Origin: Paracamarosporium sp. OC-R06-R3 | Lineage: Eukaryota; Ascomycota; Dothideomycetes; Pleosporales; Didymosphaeriaceae | Direction of reading: 5' to 3' | Length of the DNA: 64,000 bases | Assembly: GCA_019828545.1 (NCBI GenBank) | Contig: JACVRA010000243.1 | Coordinates: 1-64,000, forward strand | Shown here: positions 32,256 to 44,524 of the stretch, one piece after another | Position numbering within the stretch: position 1 is the stretch's first letter | Layout of the letters: the number at the start of each line of letters is the position of its first letter | The notes under the pieces: model-generated | Seen by the model: the letters and a program-made list of their open reading frames with translations, nothing else | Databases searched by the model: none | What the model was told of the DNA's origin: nothing | Program-made: the position numbers and the translations under genes

Positions 32256-35200
32256 TCACCGCGGACGACCGCACGGCTGCAGAGAAACCTGGAATCGAAC
32301 GTGTCCGGGAGCGTGAAACGAGGACATCGAGCGGCTATATCTGTGCTGGCGCGGGATGCCTCAGGAGCACGCAAGCATCAATTTTATATCTATTGTGCGT
32401 GGCGGACGCCTTCTGACGTGTAAAGCAGAATAAGACCATGGCGTGCCATCGGCAAAAAGATTTCCAAGAACAGCGTGCGTGGTCAAGGTCTTTGAATAGG
32501 GCGCTGCTGCGGAGACGCTTAAGAGGGGGCATAACCGTCAAATCGGATGAAGCACACCCTCATGGCTGCTTGCTCGCCGTCGATCGTAAAAGGTAGCTAG
32601 AGATGCTTGATCGATGGGACGTTATTTCGGCAAAGATATATTATAAAATCTGATGCAGCGTTATACAACTGCAGCTCTCTCTCTGCATTCTTTTACCCTG
32701 GCAAGTCTATCTTGAAAACTAATAGAAATACACTTATAGCCGTCCGATGTGTGTGGGAGGGTGGTAGTTCCTAGTTATTGGGAAGATGCAGCACCTTTTG
32801 GGGTTGAATACCACGTTCATCTAACGAGGTAAAGAATAGAGAGTAGAGGGTTGTGTTCGATTGGCCTCTATATGGCCATCCTATTCCTTATGGCGTGCCT
32901 TGACTGCCTAAGATGAAAGTGCAGTGCTTTTGGCCACAATGTAATTGGCTATGGCCCAAGAATTTATTTGGAAGTAGAACACCGATACAGGGTACAAAGC
33001 AAGAGCAGCCGCAAGGGAAGCAATAGAAGCCAGCAAGGCCATCCTCAGAGTCGGTAATTAAGAGGAGCTAAAACCAAGGGATCACAGAATCATGTAAATA
33101 AATCAATTGACCTACGCTGCAATGGCTGTCGAGTGATACTTTTGTACTATACCTCGTTAATATGCCTACAGTTGGGCCTCGTCTACGTCCGAGCTTGTGC
33201 TGGGCCCTGGGAATAGCTTCCATGAGTGTCTGCCAGCGTTGAGCCACAAATGCATCAGCGGTGCCCTATACGCTACGCATAGGGCACTTGTGACGGACAA
33301 AGAGGCTCTGGGAGAACAATGCTTGGTTACGCTCTGCTCGATTAGCTGCCAAGGAAAAGAAAAAGCGTCGGACAAATTGCGTCTTCTTACTGCAGCAAGT
33401 CTGTCAAATCCAGGAAAGATATCAGACCATGTCACATGCGGCTTCAGTTTTGTGGACAACACTAATTCAAACATTGCTTGGCGACTTCCACTTGTGCTGC
33501 TATTCACCTTCACCTTCGTCATCTATACCACTATGCTGCCTACGAAAGTCTACCCGACGGCTTGTAGTTCAAATATGTCTGAAAAGGTTATATACAGTGT
33601 GTTCAGCACAGCAAGCCCATTTGCCTCGTGTAGGTGCTTTGAACAGCATTCGTTTACCCCAGGCGCTTCTCGCGTGTTCGTACGTGCCTGGTTGATAGAT
33701 GATGGAAAGCTACCTAACGTAGAGTGGAGGCAATATATACATGCCAAGAACAAGGCCAGGATCTTATGACAAATGTACAATGGTATCTTGAGCAGTCTGT
33801 TAATTAGGTTCAATTTTTAATAATAGTTAAAAGAGCTATCTTAATCTTGTACGCTGAAGTATAGTCCAAGCCTCATGACAGTCTATCGCCAAACATCGAT
33901 TCAACATCTTCCGATATCCTGCCTTCGTTTGCTTCCGAAGCTCCGAAAAGTCCAAGATAGGTATTGTGTATATGTTCGTCCTCTCTCGTGATCGCAATGA
34001 GACTATCGCATACCGATACATGAAGTTGACGAACTATGTAAAGATCGATAAATAGCTCTAGATCATCATGCGCAACCACAACGTGGACCTCCGCGACATG
34101 TAAATTCGAATAGTGAAATCTTGAATAACTAAACCAAGCAATAGGAACTCGTCGGAAATGTTGCGACGCTTCTATTTTAAGCCCTCATGGCGGCAGAGGG
34201 TTTAACGAATACTGTTTAGGAAGCTGAAACGTAAGCTTGGGTTTGCTGATCACTACACAAGTGCGATCTTCTGCTATTTTGAGCACGACCTTTATGGTTC
34301 GTAGAGAAGGACGATGATACCCATTGACAACGCCACCAATGTTTGCGAACTAGTATAACTGCATAGTAGATCAATATCGCCGTTGAATGTAGGCAAGCTG
34401 TCCATTTTGAAGCCTTGGTGGCTTTTACGCTTTGCTCTCACTTATGTACTGGATCTAGTTAGTTGTTAGACGTTGAGGATTTTACCGTGGGCTCACGCTC
34501 CTGGTGTGCGTATGGACAAATCCGTTTAGAAAGAAACAAGTCCTAGATTAGTTAGCAATATCAGTTAAAACTTTCGACATAGATCAGATCTACTAGACCC
34601 CTTGACTCTATAGATTGAAAGACCAGTAGCCTAAGCGGTGCCATTCATTTTGAAGTACTGGAGTGGTTCAGTAACTGTCTGAAGACAGGTACTATGAAAA
34701 AACGATGTTTTCGGTGCGCAAAGCAATATTGGATCACGGTATGGACGGGAAGGGATTTGATAGTTTTCATCTCATCGAGGTCAGCTGAAAAGGTTTTGTA
34801 AGTAGAACTATTCAGTTCTCATACTAAATGTCTTGTCCGATCTCGCTTGTTTTCATGAGTTTATACTAATAGCTGAGGATGGAGCAAAGAAGAGCCTGCA
34901 GCACCGGAGATCGAGCGCCGAATCGAGCAGTACAGAACGCTTATGAGCACGACCTGCAGATCATCCGTAGTTTTGAGGACATTGCACAGATCGCTAGTGC
35001 GTGTAGATCTCGAGGAGAACCTACGACAAGCCTTGGCTGTATTGGCAGGGAACAAGTACGCAGCAGAGCTGCCGTGGAAGAGTGTGGAATTTCTCAGGCT
35101 TATGCAGTGGTAAGCTAACGCATTAGATAATCACGAGAAGGAAGAGAAGGGCGGCACGGCAAGGATAGGCTTTTATTGATTTTCTCGGATGGAACCGGAA

Positions 35201-36699
35201 CTATCTTGAATTAGGATGGGGTCCGCTACGAATAGGACGGCAAAAAACAATACCTTACCACACCGATATCAAGAAAGCGAAACGCCCTCTTCCGCTTTCG
35301 TTCTGCGGCAAGGCTTCCAACAAAAACGACGACTGCATAACGCATTACGCCACGCACATATAGAAATCCGGTTGCAAGTCTGGAAAAAGAAAGAAATCGC
35401 CTTTAACAGTTCAAGCCCACTCCCCTGACCAGAAGATAAAGGACAAAATCCGGCATATGTATATAAATAAAATAGAGAGAAATCTGCGGAAACTATGAAC
35501 CAGCTTCTGATTTATAGAATGATTGTTCGGTACGTCAGTAAATAAGTCATGGCCCTGTGTTGGTCCGGGCCTCCGTTCTATACAATAAGCGACGTGCTTT
35601 TTTTCTTAGCCAGAGATGACCCACTATTGGACGGGTAGCGAAAAAGAGAAGAAGGTGGGCATAATTTCCTATTTCAATATGAGTAGTCACAAGGCGGTGG
35701 CGACGACGCAAGCCTACTTGAGCACATAGAGTTGACTTGCTCGGTCGCCTGACAAGATTACATGACAGATGGCTGGAGGCGTTGATTTACGGCAGCCAGT
35801 TGTCTAGAACATCCCCCTATGCATGTTGACACGCTTTGGCAGTCGGAGCGTCGTAGAGGTGTTGTACTAGTCTTGCCATGTTTCTGCGCTTCTGTTACCA
35901 GAGTGGAATCAGATAGTACCCGTGTATTGGATAGGGAGGTACTTCAGCGTCGCATGAACCCTTTTCTGCCTTGGATATTGAGACAATTAACTATGACTGT
36001 GATTCGAGGGCGACAAATCTCAGCACCGCTCTCACGAGACTTTCAACGTTTGCATTAGCTCTTGGAATGGGGACCCGTATTACGACCTCAAGCATACGGA
36101 TTTGGCTCTAGTACATTTTAGGGCATAGTCTACGCAGAGATCTCTATACAAGTTCCTCAAAAGCCAGGTTTATGAGAAGCGCTAATGCTGAACTTTCTGT
36201 AGTCCAGGTGCGTTCGTATGACTATGCAGACGTATATTTAAGGAATGTTTTGTTCACTCGCTTGACAGTAGGCAACTTGTCTGTAGGCAGGAAGGCAAAG
36301 ATTTTCCAATAACAGTTTAGGAGATAGAGTGTCTAATTAGTGATTTACCTATGGTGGAAACCTACGTTTCGGTGAGAACGGACGAAAAAAACAAGCGATT
36401 CTTGTTTACTTATACCCCTCACATAATAGTTGATCAGGGGTTTCCAAAGTATAATCGAGCGAATTTTTGATCGAATTTACTATACAAAGCAGTTCCATCG
36501 GCTCTATTACAGACCCGTTCTGTAGAAGAGGTTACAGGACAGGGGGCATAAAAAGCCATAGAATCTAGTCTATACTATAGTGTATTCTATATCTTATATA
36601 CGACTTTGGTCGAAACAAATCACTTAGTATGGTGTGTGGACATCTTTGCCCTGAGTACTGGTTAGCAGCGTTTGTTCATGTCTCTTCTAATATCCTAAG
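32256..36699. other. No gene recognised; AT-rich in its second half
   Basis: A 190-codon plus-strand frame (33197-33769) overlaps a 118-codon minus-strand frame and neither has known motifs. From about 33780 AT-rich sequence dominates with no long frames. Confidence 0.35.
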
Positions 36700-36975
36700 G
36701 GGTGAGTTTTGCCCAATCTTTCTAGATATCTTTACCTAATTCAGCTTTTGAAGTCAGAATTCGATCTTGAACTCGATTTTTAAATAGCCTCCATAGGCTT
36801 TCAATGGAGTCAAGGCTGGGTGAATTTGCTGGTCACCATAACAAGCGTATAGCGTGGGTATCAAAAGCTGCTTTGTTGCCAATGCTCTATGAGGAGAGGC
36901 GCCAACCTACATAAATAGAGCGTTACCTACACCTACTCTGAAAATTTCATGTTCCTGTAGAAGAGTGGTGTATAA
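36700..36975 (-). mobile_element. Tc1/mariner transposase relic
   Basis: On the minus strand GNALFM-stop-VGASPHRALATKQ is followed, after a frame change, by LLW-stop-PANSPSLDSIESLW and RLFKNRVQDRI. These correspond to the second catalytic Asp region and the W-P-x-x-S-P-D-L-N-P-I-E-x-L-W signature of Tc1/mariner transposases. DLN has become SLD, and stops and frame changes show it is dead. The rest of the element cannot be delimited in the AT-rich surroundings. Confidence 0.7.
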
Positions 36976-37903
36976 ATGCTATAATCTTCTACGTGTAGGA
37001 GGCTGAATTCCACTCATCTGTGTCCTAGATAACTAAAGGATATAACAAGGATTACTACATACTAAAGTTCAAAGGCTTTACAAGTCTTTTTGTATGGGCC
37101 TGTATTGAAGGTGATGGATCAAGAGGTTTCTCCTCAGCAGTTCTGGGGACAAACAGCTGGCCTTAGCGGATACGAAAAACTAACTTATCACTCTAGACAA
37201 TACGTTGCCATGTATCTGAGAACTAACGTACATCCATCCGTGGCGAAACAACCATCGTAACGAAACATTCTCTCGGTACTTAGACTTTAGAACTGAGTAT
37301 TTCTGTCAGCCTTGTTACATTTCGAGCCAGATTACAGCATTATATACTTTAACATCGTGCCATCCGAATGAGATTCAATAACCATATTATTACAATCGTT
37401 CAGACGTCTCCCGTTATTATTTACACAGGTATACCTGTTGCGGCCAAATCAACAGCTATTCTCTACCAGCTACTGAAAGCTCTGTGTGGGGTTATTGAGG
37501 CCCAAATCCTTACTCTAGTAGTTTAAGAACCCGAATCTATTCTTATAATGCCGATCCCGGCGATAAGGCTGCAATTAACGTCCAGACTATGCAGATTGCC
37601 ACCCCTGGTCGGTACCTTGGACTTGAAGGAGCCAATCGGGCACACTATATATTACGACGTGCATGAACCTGCCGCGCAAGTAAACTAGTCTACAAACGGT
37701 TACCCTAGCCTGCTAAGCGAGCGATGATCGAACCTTCTCGAACCACGTGTCCGGCAGAGACCATTTATAGTGAAAGCTTGGCGCCACCGACTTAAGACTG
37801 TAGACGACCCGCATGCGCCAGACAAGCTCTAAATCAGACTTTATTATCACGGCCTGCAATTGTTGACACAGCTTTTGCTCACATGATTTACAACTATAGG
37901 TAC
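36976..37903. other. AT-rich, no gene recognised
   Basis: The first 200 bases are probably further transposon remains (YTTLLQEHEIFRVGVG on the minus strand). The rest is featureless. Confidence 0.4.
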
Positions 37904-40447
37904 TTACAAGCGCATGTCCTTGAACTTGTTAGATAACTCAACGTCTGGCTGTTCTTCTTCCCATTGGTTCAGGACCGACAGGGAAGACATAGAGTCAGGA
38001 TGACTAGCTTTGAGCACTTCTTCCCGCCGCTGCACACACTGCTGCATTAATCTTATAGCTTCTGCACTCCGGCCGAGTGACTTCCATGTGAAAGCTAGGT
38101 TGTGCATGCTGGTTAGCGTGTCTGGATGGTCTGCTCCGAGCTTCGTCTTGCGAATCTCCATCACCTGCACCTCTAGATTCTCCGCCTCCTCCCATCGGCC
38201 TCCTAGTTTCTTAGCCAATCCTACCATAGCCATACTACTGAGTGTGTCATCGCTCTCAGCGCTAAAAATTGTTTTTCTGCTTTCCATCGCTGCCGTCGCT
38301 AGCATCATTGCAATTTCAACATTCCCTCTCTGCCAAGCATACCACGCCGTATTGTATAACAACGCAGCCCACTCCTTGCAACTCTCTTCATCTCGCGGTC
38401 GCTTCCGTAGTGCGACTACAGCATGTGGGAAAACCCCCTCGCATATTTCCCAGTTCTTGTATCGGCCAGTGGGAAAGGCACCACACATGCTTCTAATAAA
38501 CTGCTGGTTCCAGCCCTCCGCCTCGCCCCTGCCTTCGAGCCACTTTTGCGTCGCTAGCTGCACTAAGCTGTGCATCTCTAGCGTCTCAGGGTTAGTCGTC
38601 TCAGAGATGAACGAGTAGTCTCTCAGGAGCAAAAGATCGTCTAGAAAACCGTCATCAATATCGCTCTCAGAGGCGCTCTCTTCCTTATCAATGTCTCCTT
38701 CCTCTTCTTCGTCCGCCCACATACAATCGTCTGCGATGTGTGTAGCACTCTAACTGCGAAGCAAGTCTTTAGGAATCCCTTGTCTATTAAAAAAGCTCAT
38801 AAGCGAAAGGGTGTTGGCAGCTGACTTTCTTATGCTTCGAATGTGTTCGAACGAGATCTGCCATGTTACGATAATCGAGTTCTTGGCCCCTTCGTTCCGC
38901 CGAAGATGTCCCGCTTCCTGGCTCAGTAGACGCGCTTTTCGCTTGTCGCTTCTTCGGAACTCTTCGAGGTATCTCGGCACTGAATAATGGGGTGCTCGCT
39001 TCTGGATGTATGCCGCCGCCTGAACGAGCGCAAGGGGCATGTATTCTAGCGCTGCTGCAAGCTCATGTATGCCGTCTACGTTGATTCTGTCTCCCAATAT
39101 CTTTAAAAGAAGAGCCTGTGCACCGCTGTCATGCATCGGCCTGAGGTGAAACGTGTCCCGGTCTTCGACCAGACGCGATGCCGCATGAGCTGAGCGGCTT
39201 GTCACAATAACTAACCCATGCTTGCTTGGAGGTAGGTATCTGGACAGATGTTGCTGATCGCGTGTACATGGTAGCGAAGCAAGAATAGCGTCGTCGTTAG
39301 CATTATTGAGCACAAGCAACCACTTCCCGTTCTTCTCGCTTCGCAACCAGTTGCGTACGAGCTCAAAAACATCAGCTTGTGCATCTGTTCGACCAGCTAT
39401 TTCCACTTGATCCGCGATGTCTCGGTAGCTTTTTTTAAGCCGCGCCACGCTGCCAGCATGCACCCAAAAAATCCAAGTTTCGGGCGAGCGGTCGGCTGTG
39501 CGGTAGCAGAGCTTGACGGCGAGCTGCGATTTGCTGTGCCTATGTTAGATGGAAATGCCTGAGGGTCCTGCCACAAGACCTACCCCACGCCTCCGAGACC
39601 AACTAGCGCCACCCTACCTGCTCTGGCGGAGTATTTCTCTTGTAGCTCGTCGAGCAGCGTCCCGCGATCGACGAAGTCAGGGTCGCGGTAGAAAGGGATC
39701 GCACAGGAAGGACGCTTTGTTTCTAGTCGTGCTGTGGAGGATCTAGTTAGTGACGCTTCGGTATGCAAAGTCGTCGGTACTAACTTGCCTGCATTAATGT
39801 CGCTATTATGTATCTGCTCTGTTCTCCGTCCTTCTTGCCGCTTTTGAATCTCCTCTTCTAGCCGCTTTCTTGCGTATGCTTCTCCTTCTCCAGGAATAAA
39901 TCGTAGGAACACTCCAAAGATGCCTAGCAAACAGTACACTCGGTCCTCCTTCACTGTTGTTGTGCGCAAAGCCACCCAGCGCATACGCTCCTCAACGCTG
40001 GAGGTGGGAAGACTCTGCCCTCTTAAAACGCTGATAGGTATCCCGGTAGCGTTATGTATTTCGTGTTCTAAAGATATCTTGCTGCCTAAAAGCTTGCGCT
40101 CCTTCGAGAAGAACTGAACACTAGCCGGCGCTATGAGTTCTTGCAACGTCCAGCCTCGTGTGAACCATCGACTGCGCAGGAAGGCATTCGCCCATGTTAT
40201 CTTGAACGCCGCGGCGTCGTGTTCGGTTGCGGAGACGTCTGGTAGGTATACATAGCATTTCGATGCGCGCTGGTACCATCTGAACATATAGTTGATCGCC
40301 GTACTCAGTTCGTTGAGTGACGATTTGTCGATGCAGCAGGTATCCACCCAAAAGTACTGTAGTCCATCCGCTGCTGCTTGTTCACCACAAAAGCAAATCT
40401 TGTCGAACCCCGTCTTATCTCTACCTACACCATCTTGCAGCTTCAAA
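37904..40447 (-). pseudogene. HET - NB-ARC - TPR (NLR-like) protein, 5'-truncated, one stop
   Basis: The 5' part encodes the central and C-terminal HET blocks (LQYFWVDTCCIDKSSLNEL, RWYQRASKCYVYLPDVS, SRWFTRGWTLQELIAP). An NB-ARC domain follows, its P-loop GLGGVGKS split by an intron at 39534-39583 (50 nt, CTAAC branch site). Further NB-ARC motifs are WLLVLNNAND (Walker B; Asp expected, Asn seen), LVIVTSRS and YMPLALVQAAAYI. The C-terminus has kinesin-light-chain-type TPRs (HPDTLTSMHNLAFTWKSLGR). A TAG at 38750-38752 lies between NB-ARC and TPR in the same frame on both sides. The opening HET block (usually containing AILSHTW) is absent: the frame starts at a TTG after a possible acceptor, and nothing similar lies upstream. 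This family mediates heterokaryon incompatibility and related cell-death responses; this copy is probably inactive. Confidence 0.85.
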
Positions 40448-41425
40448 GATAAAAATTACAAGTGGTGTTGCGGTGAAATTGCATTGCGGAGCGCAAAAGT
40501 TGCCATTTTCGGTACTTCGGCGGGGGACAAATCTCAAAAACGGGGGGACAAATCACGCCAGCCTTTGCCAGATTTTAAAATACGGCTAATTCGTCGCACC
40601 ACTGGAAGAGGACGGAGAAACTCTCGGAGCAGGGTTATAAGGCTGCCGATCGCGATGAGGCTTAGAGGATACAATCTTGATTATTACAACTCTCTTTTCT
40701 GTTCCCCGAACTATCGATTAATACCCTCAGTATCTACGAAGCAGGGGTAGGATGAAAAGCAGGGCTTAAAGAGCCCTAACGAAACGATCGATAGCATTTG
40801 CAACGTGGCGGGGATTTCAGCCTCACGCTGGAATAAAGACAGGTGAATGCTGTAGAACTATTTGCCATTTTATCAGAATTGCCCTCCTACGCTAGATTGA
40901 GATTCAAAGTTCTTTGTGCAAAAGTGTCTCATTACCCTGTGTGTCTCATGTCGCAGTGAGTGACGTTATCGTATTTGTCGTATGCAATCTTCATCCTGGC
41001 GGTTTCTGCCTTTCTCGCTGGGCATTATCGATTCCATGCTTTGTGCTCTTTTCGGCACGGTAAACTCTCCATTTAGCGTACGAAAAGCGCATTGCTGTTA
41101 AGAGCGATGAACTCCTTGGGGTTGTTTTGACTACAGCACGATTGGTGTCCTATTTTTAGTTCTAACTTCGCCGACCCTAACTTACATCTTATTGGCTAAC
41201 TTAGCCGCTGCGGATCATGCCTGGTCTGCCCAGCCAATAGGATGCAGGTACAGAGACCATCATCAGTGTCAAGATCAAAGGAACCAAACTTTGAAAGCTG
41301 AGTCCTATTCATCCTTCTTCGAAAACCGCTCCCTGCACCTGCCCAGCATTCCCGAACGTACCGGCTGCCTTATCTTGAGCTGAAGTTAAGCAGACGCCAG
41401 GTACGTGTCTGTCATCTCTTACCGC
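40448..41425. other. No gene recognised; direct 12-bp repeat at the NLR truncation point
   Basis: GGGGGACAAATC occurs at 40522-40533 and 40543-40554, about 75 bases from where the HET reading is lost. Sequence downstream has no long conserved frame. A stretch near 41360-41390 resembles a 5S rRNA only over about 12 bases. Confidence 0.4.
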
Positions 41426-42594
41426 TTAATCGCCACTTCGGACCGTCAACACCATCTCTCGAACTCTTGGCATACCGTCAATCTCCGCCATCTTCTGTAA
41501 GTAGGCTCGTAGCCGATCTTTATTGAACTGGTTGCAAAAGGGGGGGAACAGGTAGCCTCGCTCTACGATACGTTCGAGCGTCATGTAGCTTTGACCACCG
41601 CCTGGCTATTTCTCTAGCGTTTGACCCTCGACGCTGTACGTCTTGACGCGGATGGTCAGGGCTTTGCCGCCTTCGAGCGAAGCAATGCATATGTATTCTG
41701 GATATGTGTCCTCCACATCCCACGTGGGTCGCCTCACCACCTCAATGACTATAGCGTACCGGCTGCCGCCCGTATGCCTCTTGGCCATCTCGTGCAATCG
41801 ACTGGGAGCAATCACGTATCGGAAGTTGACAGGTGATGCCTTCCATGGTGCCAGCTGCATAAATTGATTGCGCTGGTGTAGCGGCATCCGTACGAGAGCC
41901 CTAGTATTATTGACTCGTGCTTTAGCTGGAGCCTCGTCTCTGCCAAGGGTGATCGGGTCATCCTGCGTACCATCTTCCTCGATGAGTATAGGACGCTCTT
42001 CGGCTCCATCTAGGTGGTCCTCAATGATAGTGTAGTAGGCGCCTGGGGCTCTTGTTCCAACAGCCTTAGATAAAGTCAGTATTGTTTGTCTGAGCCCTTG
42101 TTGATTACGCTTACACCTTGAGCTGTATAAGCAGAGTCCTGTGCTGCTCGAAGAGCTGCCGCCACAGTATTGCCGCATACTTGAGCGGTGCTACCACCCT
42201 GAATACCTGCTGTACCTAGCCAGTTGTCTGGGTTCCCGTTTGTCGCGTCCCACGTGCGATAATATCCGACCAGCTTTGCGTCGTTGATCTTCTTGAGCTC
42301 GTTGTTAAGTTCCTTCCTTGACTTCGTCGTTGCGTCTTCCCTCTGATGCATGCCGTCCGTCGTCTTGAACGGATACAGAATGTCGAAGAGATCGCTTTTG
42401 AACTCGCATATTAACATTGCGGACACACCTGGTGGCGGTGTTGCACGCGGGCCGCCTGAAGAAAGCTTTTTAATAAGTCTAAGCGATTTGATCTGGACGA
42501 GCTCCCAGGTCAGGTCAGTCGTATGCGGGTTGACGTCGAATAGATTGAAGAGGTCGACGCCAGCCCATGCGGATTTACCGGTACATCCGACCAT
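41426..42594 (-). pseudogene. Gene X copy B, inactivated by a nonsense codon and a frameshift
   Basis: Homologous to copy A over its whole length. ATG 42594 starts MVGC, then DLFNLFDVNPHTTDLTWEL, EFKSDLFDILYPF and LKKINDAKLVGYYRTWDATN. An intron at 42065-42114 (50 nt, GTAAGC, TACTGAC branch site, AAG acceptor) has the same position and phase as copy A's. Exon 2 contains EEDGTQDDPITLGRDE, YVIAPSRLHEMAKRH and DTYPEYICIASLEGGK. TAG at 41606-41608 stands where copy A has Trp before PGGG. About 60 bases later, near a G/C run at 41542-41548, a frameshift separates ERGYLFP from NQFNKDRLRAYLQKMAE. The homologous stop is at 41426. The upstream pyrimidine-rich leader resembles copy A's. Confidence 0.75.
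42065..42114 (-). other. Intron of gene X copy B, position conserved with copy A
   Basis: Fifty bases, GTAAGC donor and TACTGAC branch site. Removing it restores phase between VSV/TAQG-type exon 1 and AVGTRAP in exon 2. Confidence 0.75.
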
Positions 42595-42781
42595 TGCTCG
42601 TGCTTGTAGCTGCTGTTCGTGGAGGTAGGCAGGTAGGAGGTACAAAACAGGAGCTGCGTCGTTTCAAGTTGTAAAGGAGTGTGGTGAGTTGAAAGAACTG
42701 GTTCGTGGAATACATGGCGACAAGGTGTGGGGTGGCGGTGAAGGTGGAGGCAAGGTTAAAGGTGAAGGTGAATACCAAAAG

Positions 42782-43066
42782 TTATGTAGAACATCGTCGC
42801 AGCCCGCCGCAGTCCCCCTTCGTTTGATATTGACCTCGTACATGCTCCTTAGGCTTGACGAACAGGTTGCGCTCTTGCTGCTTCAATGCTCTTTGGGTGG
42901 CGCATTTGAATTGAGGCTCACAGTATCCCGTCTCGTCCACATGCTGCTCCACTGATCGTTGAGTGAAAAAATTTCGATCGCAGATATCGCCGTGACAAAA
43001 TGGGCTGCCGATAACGGAAGAGGGTAGCGACATGCATCGGATAGCATGCAGACATCCAGACGGCAA
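42782..43066 (-). pseudogene. Decayed C2H2 zinc-finger fragment
   Basis: The minus strand reads CHGDICDRNFFTQRSVEQHV followed by FKCATQRALKQQERNLF. ICDRNF...QRSVEQH matches the finger pattern CDRYF...RQALAQH of the C2H2 gene at 9443, but the second His and the next finger's Cys are lost. It ends at a stop 188 bases upstream of the gene X copy B ATG, on the same strand. Confidence 0.45.
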
Positions 43067-43324
43067 CGCATCCTAGCGGAATGGCCCCCGCGTCCGTCCG
43101 TCCTAGTCCCACGTTGAAGTCTGGATCGCGAGGAACGGCACGAGGGGGCGATGGCCGTGGAGAATTGACGTTCTGCAAAAACGGTGCAGTTAGCACAGCG
43201 TTAGCTCGTCATACAGTACAGTACCTACTGTAAGCGGACATTTACCAGGAGGACACAGTAGAGGGACCTACAAGACGCTTGCGATCAATCTCGATTGAGT
43301 GCACACGGCTCTGAATCAGGATCT

Positions 43325-43515
43325 TGGTTTGAAAGGGCGATTTTTGGGCTACTTGCCTCAAAGCGGCTCCCTCCTGCTGCTATTTTAGTCCGCGGCCCTG
43401 GTTCGGGACGCAGTGGCGGGGTAGCAGCTTGCTGCACGGGCCAAGCATAGCCTACGCTTATTGAGCCTTGCGGAAAGCGCCGTCTTGTAACTTTTGTCGC
43501 AGAGCAGGACAAGCC
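43325..43515 (-). repeat. Dispersed repeat R, copy 1
   Basis: Read on the minus strand: GCTTTCCGCAAGG, AGGCTATGCTTGGCC, AGCTGCTACCCCGCC, then ACTAAAATAGCAGCAGGAGG and GAGGCAAGTAGCCC. The same blocks occur in the same order at 54705-54875 and partly at 51955-52045 on the plus strand. It is non-coding; it could be a MITE or the end of a larger element. Confidence 0.65.
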
Positions 43516-43812
43516 AAAAGATAGAAGCTAGAATCGGACATACAGGTCTCTCGGAAGCGATTACGACCCAGACGGGCGATCGTTTCTCGCCGTCAATATA
43601 GCTCGGCAGCCATGCTTGAGACGATCAAGCGCAGATCTCTAAAGTGCAGACGTCCCAAGGAAATCAGCTCAGCGGCATGCCTAGCTGGATTGATTGTCGG
43701 TTCACGACATCGAAAAGTGTAACGGTGAAAAAGCGCTTGTAGCGGTGAGTTCAAAGTTAAGGTAATCGTTGTTCTTAAGTAGCTACGCTACGGAAGCTAT
43801 ATAAACAATCTC

Positions 43813-43823
43813 NNNNNNNNNNN
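43813..43823. other. Assembly gap, 11 N
   Basis: Short run of N. Confidence 0.99.
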
Positions 43824-44340
43824 AGGTGCACCTGCCACGCTCCAACCGTCACAAAAAGCGTTACTTATCTTAGCACAATCATACATGTAGAATTTGCGTG
43901 CGCGCGACGGGTGTGGACTGTACTACTTTTAAATAGTGTATATATCGCCAGGAAATTATGATGCTCTGGCAATCACGAGTTCAAGAGGTAGTGCTGTACG
44001 TGTAGGAGATGGTGGGCAAAAGTAAGTCATAGGCTGATCTTCGGTGACGTGGACGCTGGCAAAGATCCGTAATTACATGTGGGCTTCTCGCCAAGCCGGC
44101 GTCAGGCGGCACGAGGCGCGTGTCGGGCCCAAGCTTCGAAATATATAACCATTCACCGTTCTCTGGCGACGTGGTAAACTATCGCATGAGCAATTAGGAG
44201 CTGCGCTATCGAAGCCATCGATCCAAGGGTCCCTCTCAATGAAGAAGCGGAAGGGTCAGCAGCGAGGCGAACACAACACGACGGGATAAAGCGTTATTGT
44301 CACGTGCAGAGGGCGGGGTCATTCCAAAGGAGGTAGGTTA
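43824..44340. other. No gene recognised
   Basis: Sequence between the gap and gene X fragment C; no frame or repeat noticed. Confidence 0.35.
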
Positions 44341-44460
44341 GAGGTTTTACCGCTGCCTGGCCATTTTTCCAGCGTCTGACCCTCGACGCTGTTGTGACGC
44401 GGATCGTCGGGAACTTGCCGCCTTCAAGCAAACAATACAGATGTACTAATACAGAACTTG
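44341..44460 (-). pseudogene. Gene X fragment C
   Basis: A short minus-strand stretch matches the centre of gene X exon 2: YICI, then LEGGK-like, IRVTT and VEGQTLEKWPGSGK spread over shifted frames. It keeps Trp (TGG) at the position where copy B has TAG, supporting a TGG-to-TAG change there. Both ends are lost. Confidence 0.6.
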
Positions 44461-44524
44461 CTTAGGCCGCTCCATCTGCACGAGGAGCGAAGCACGTGGA
44501 CGAGGGTTAGGAATAAATATCGAG

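Noticed and set aside
41355..41395. Possible 5S rRNA (GAAGTTAAGC-like string)
   Set aside because: Only about a dozen bases match; the surrounding sequence shows no 5S internal control region or secondary structure.
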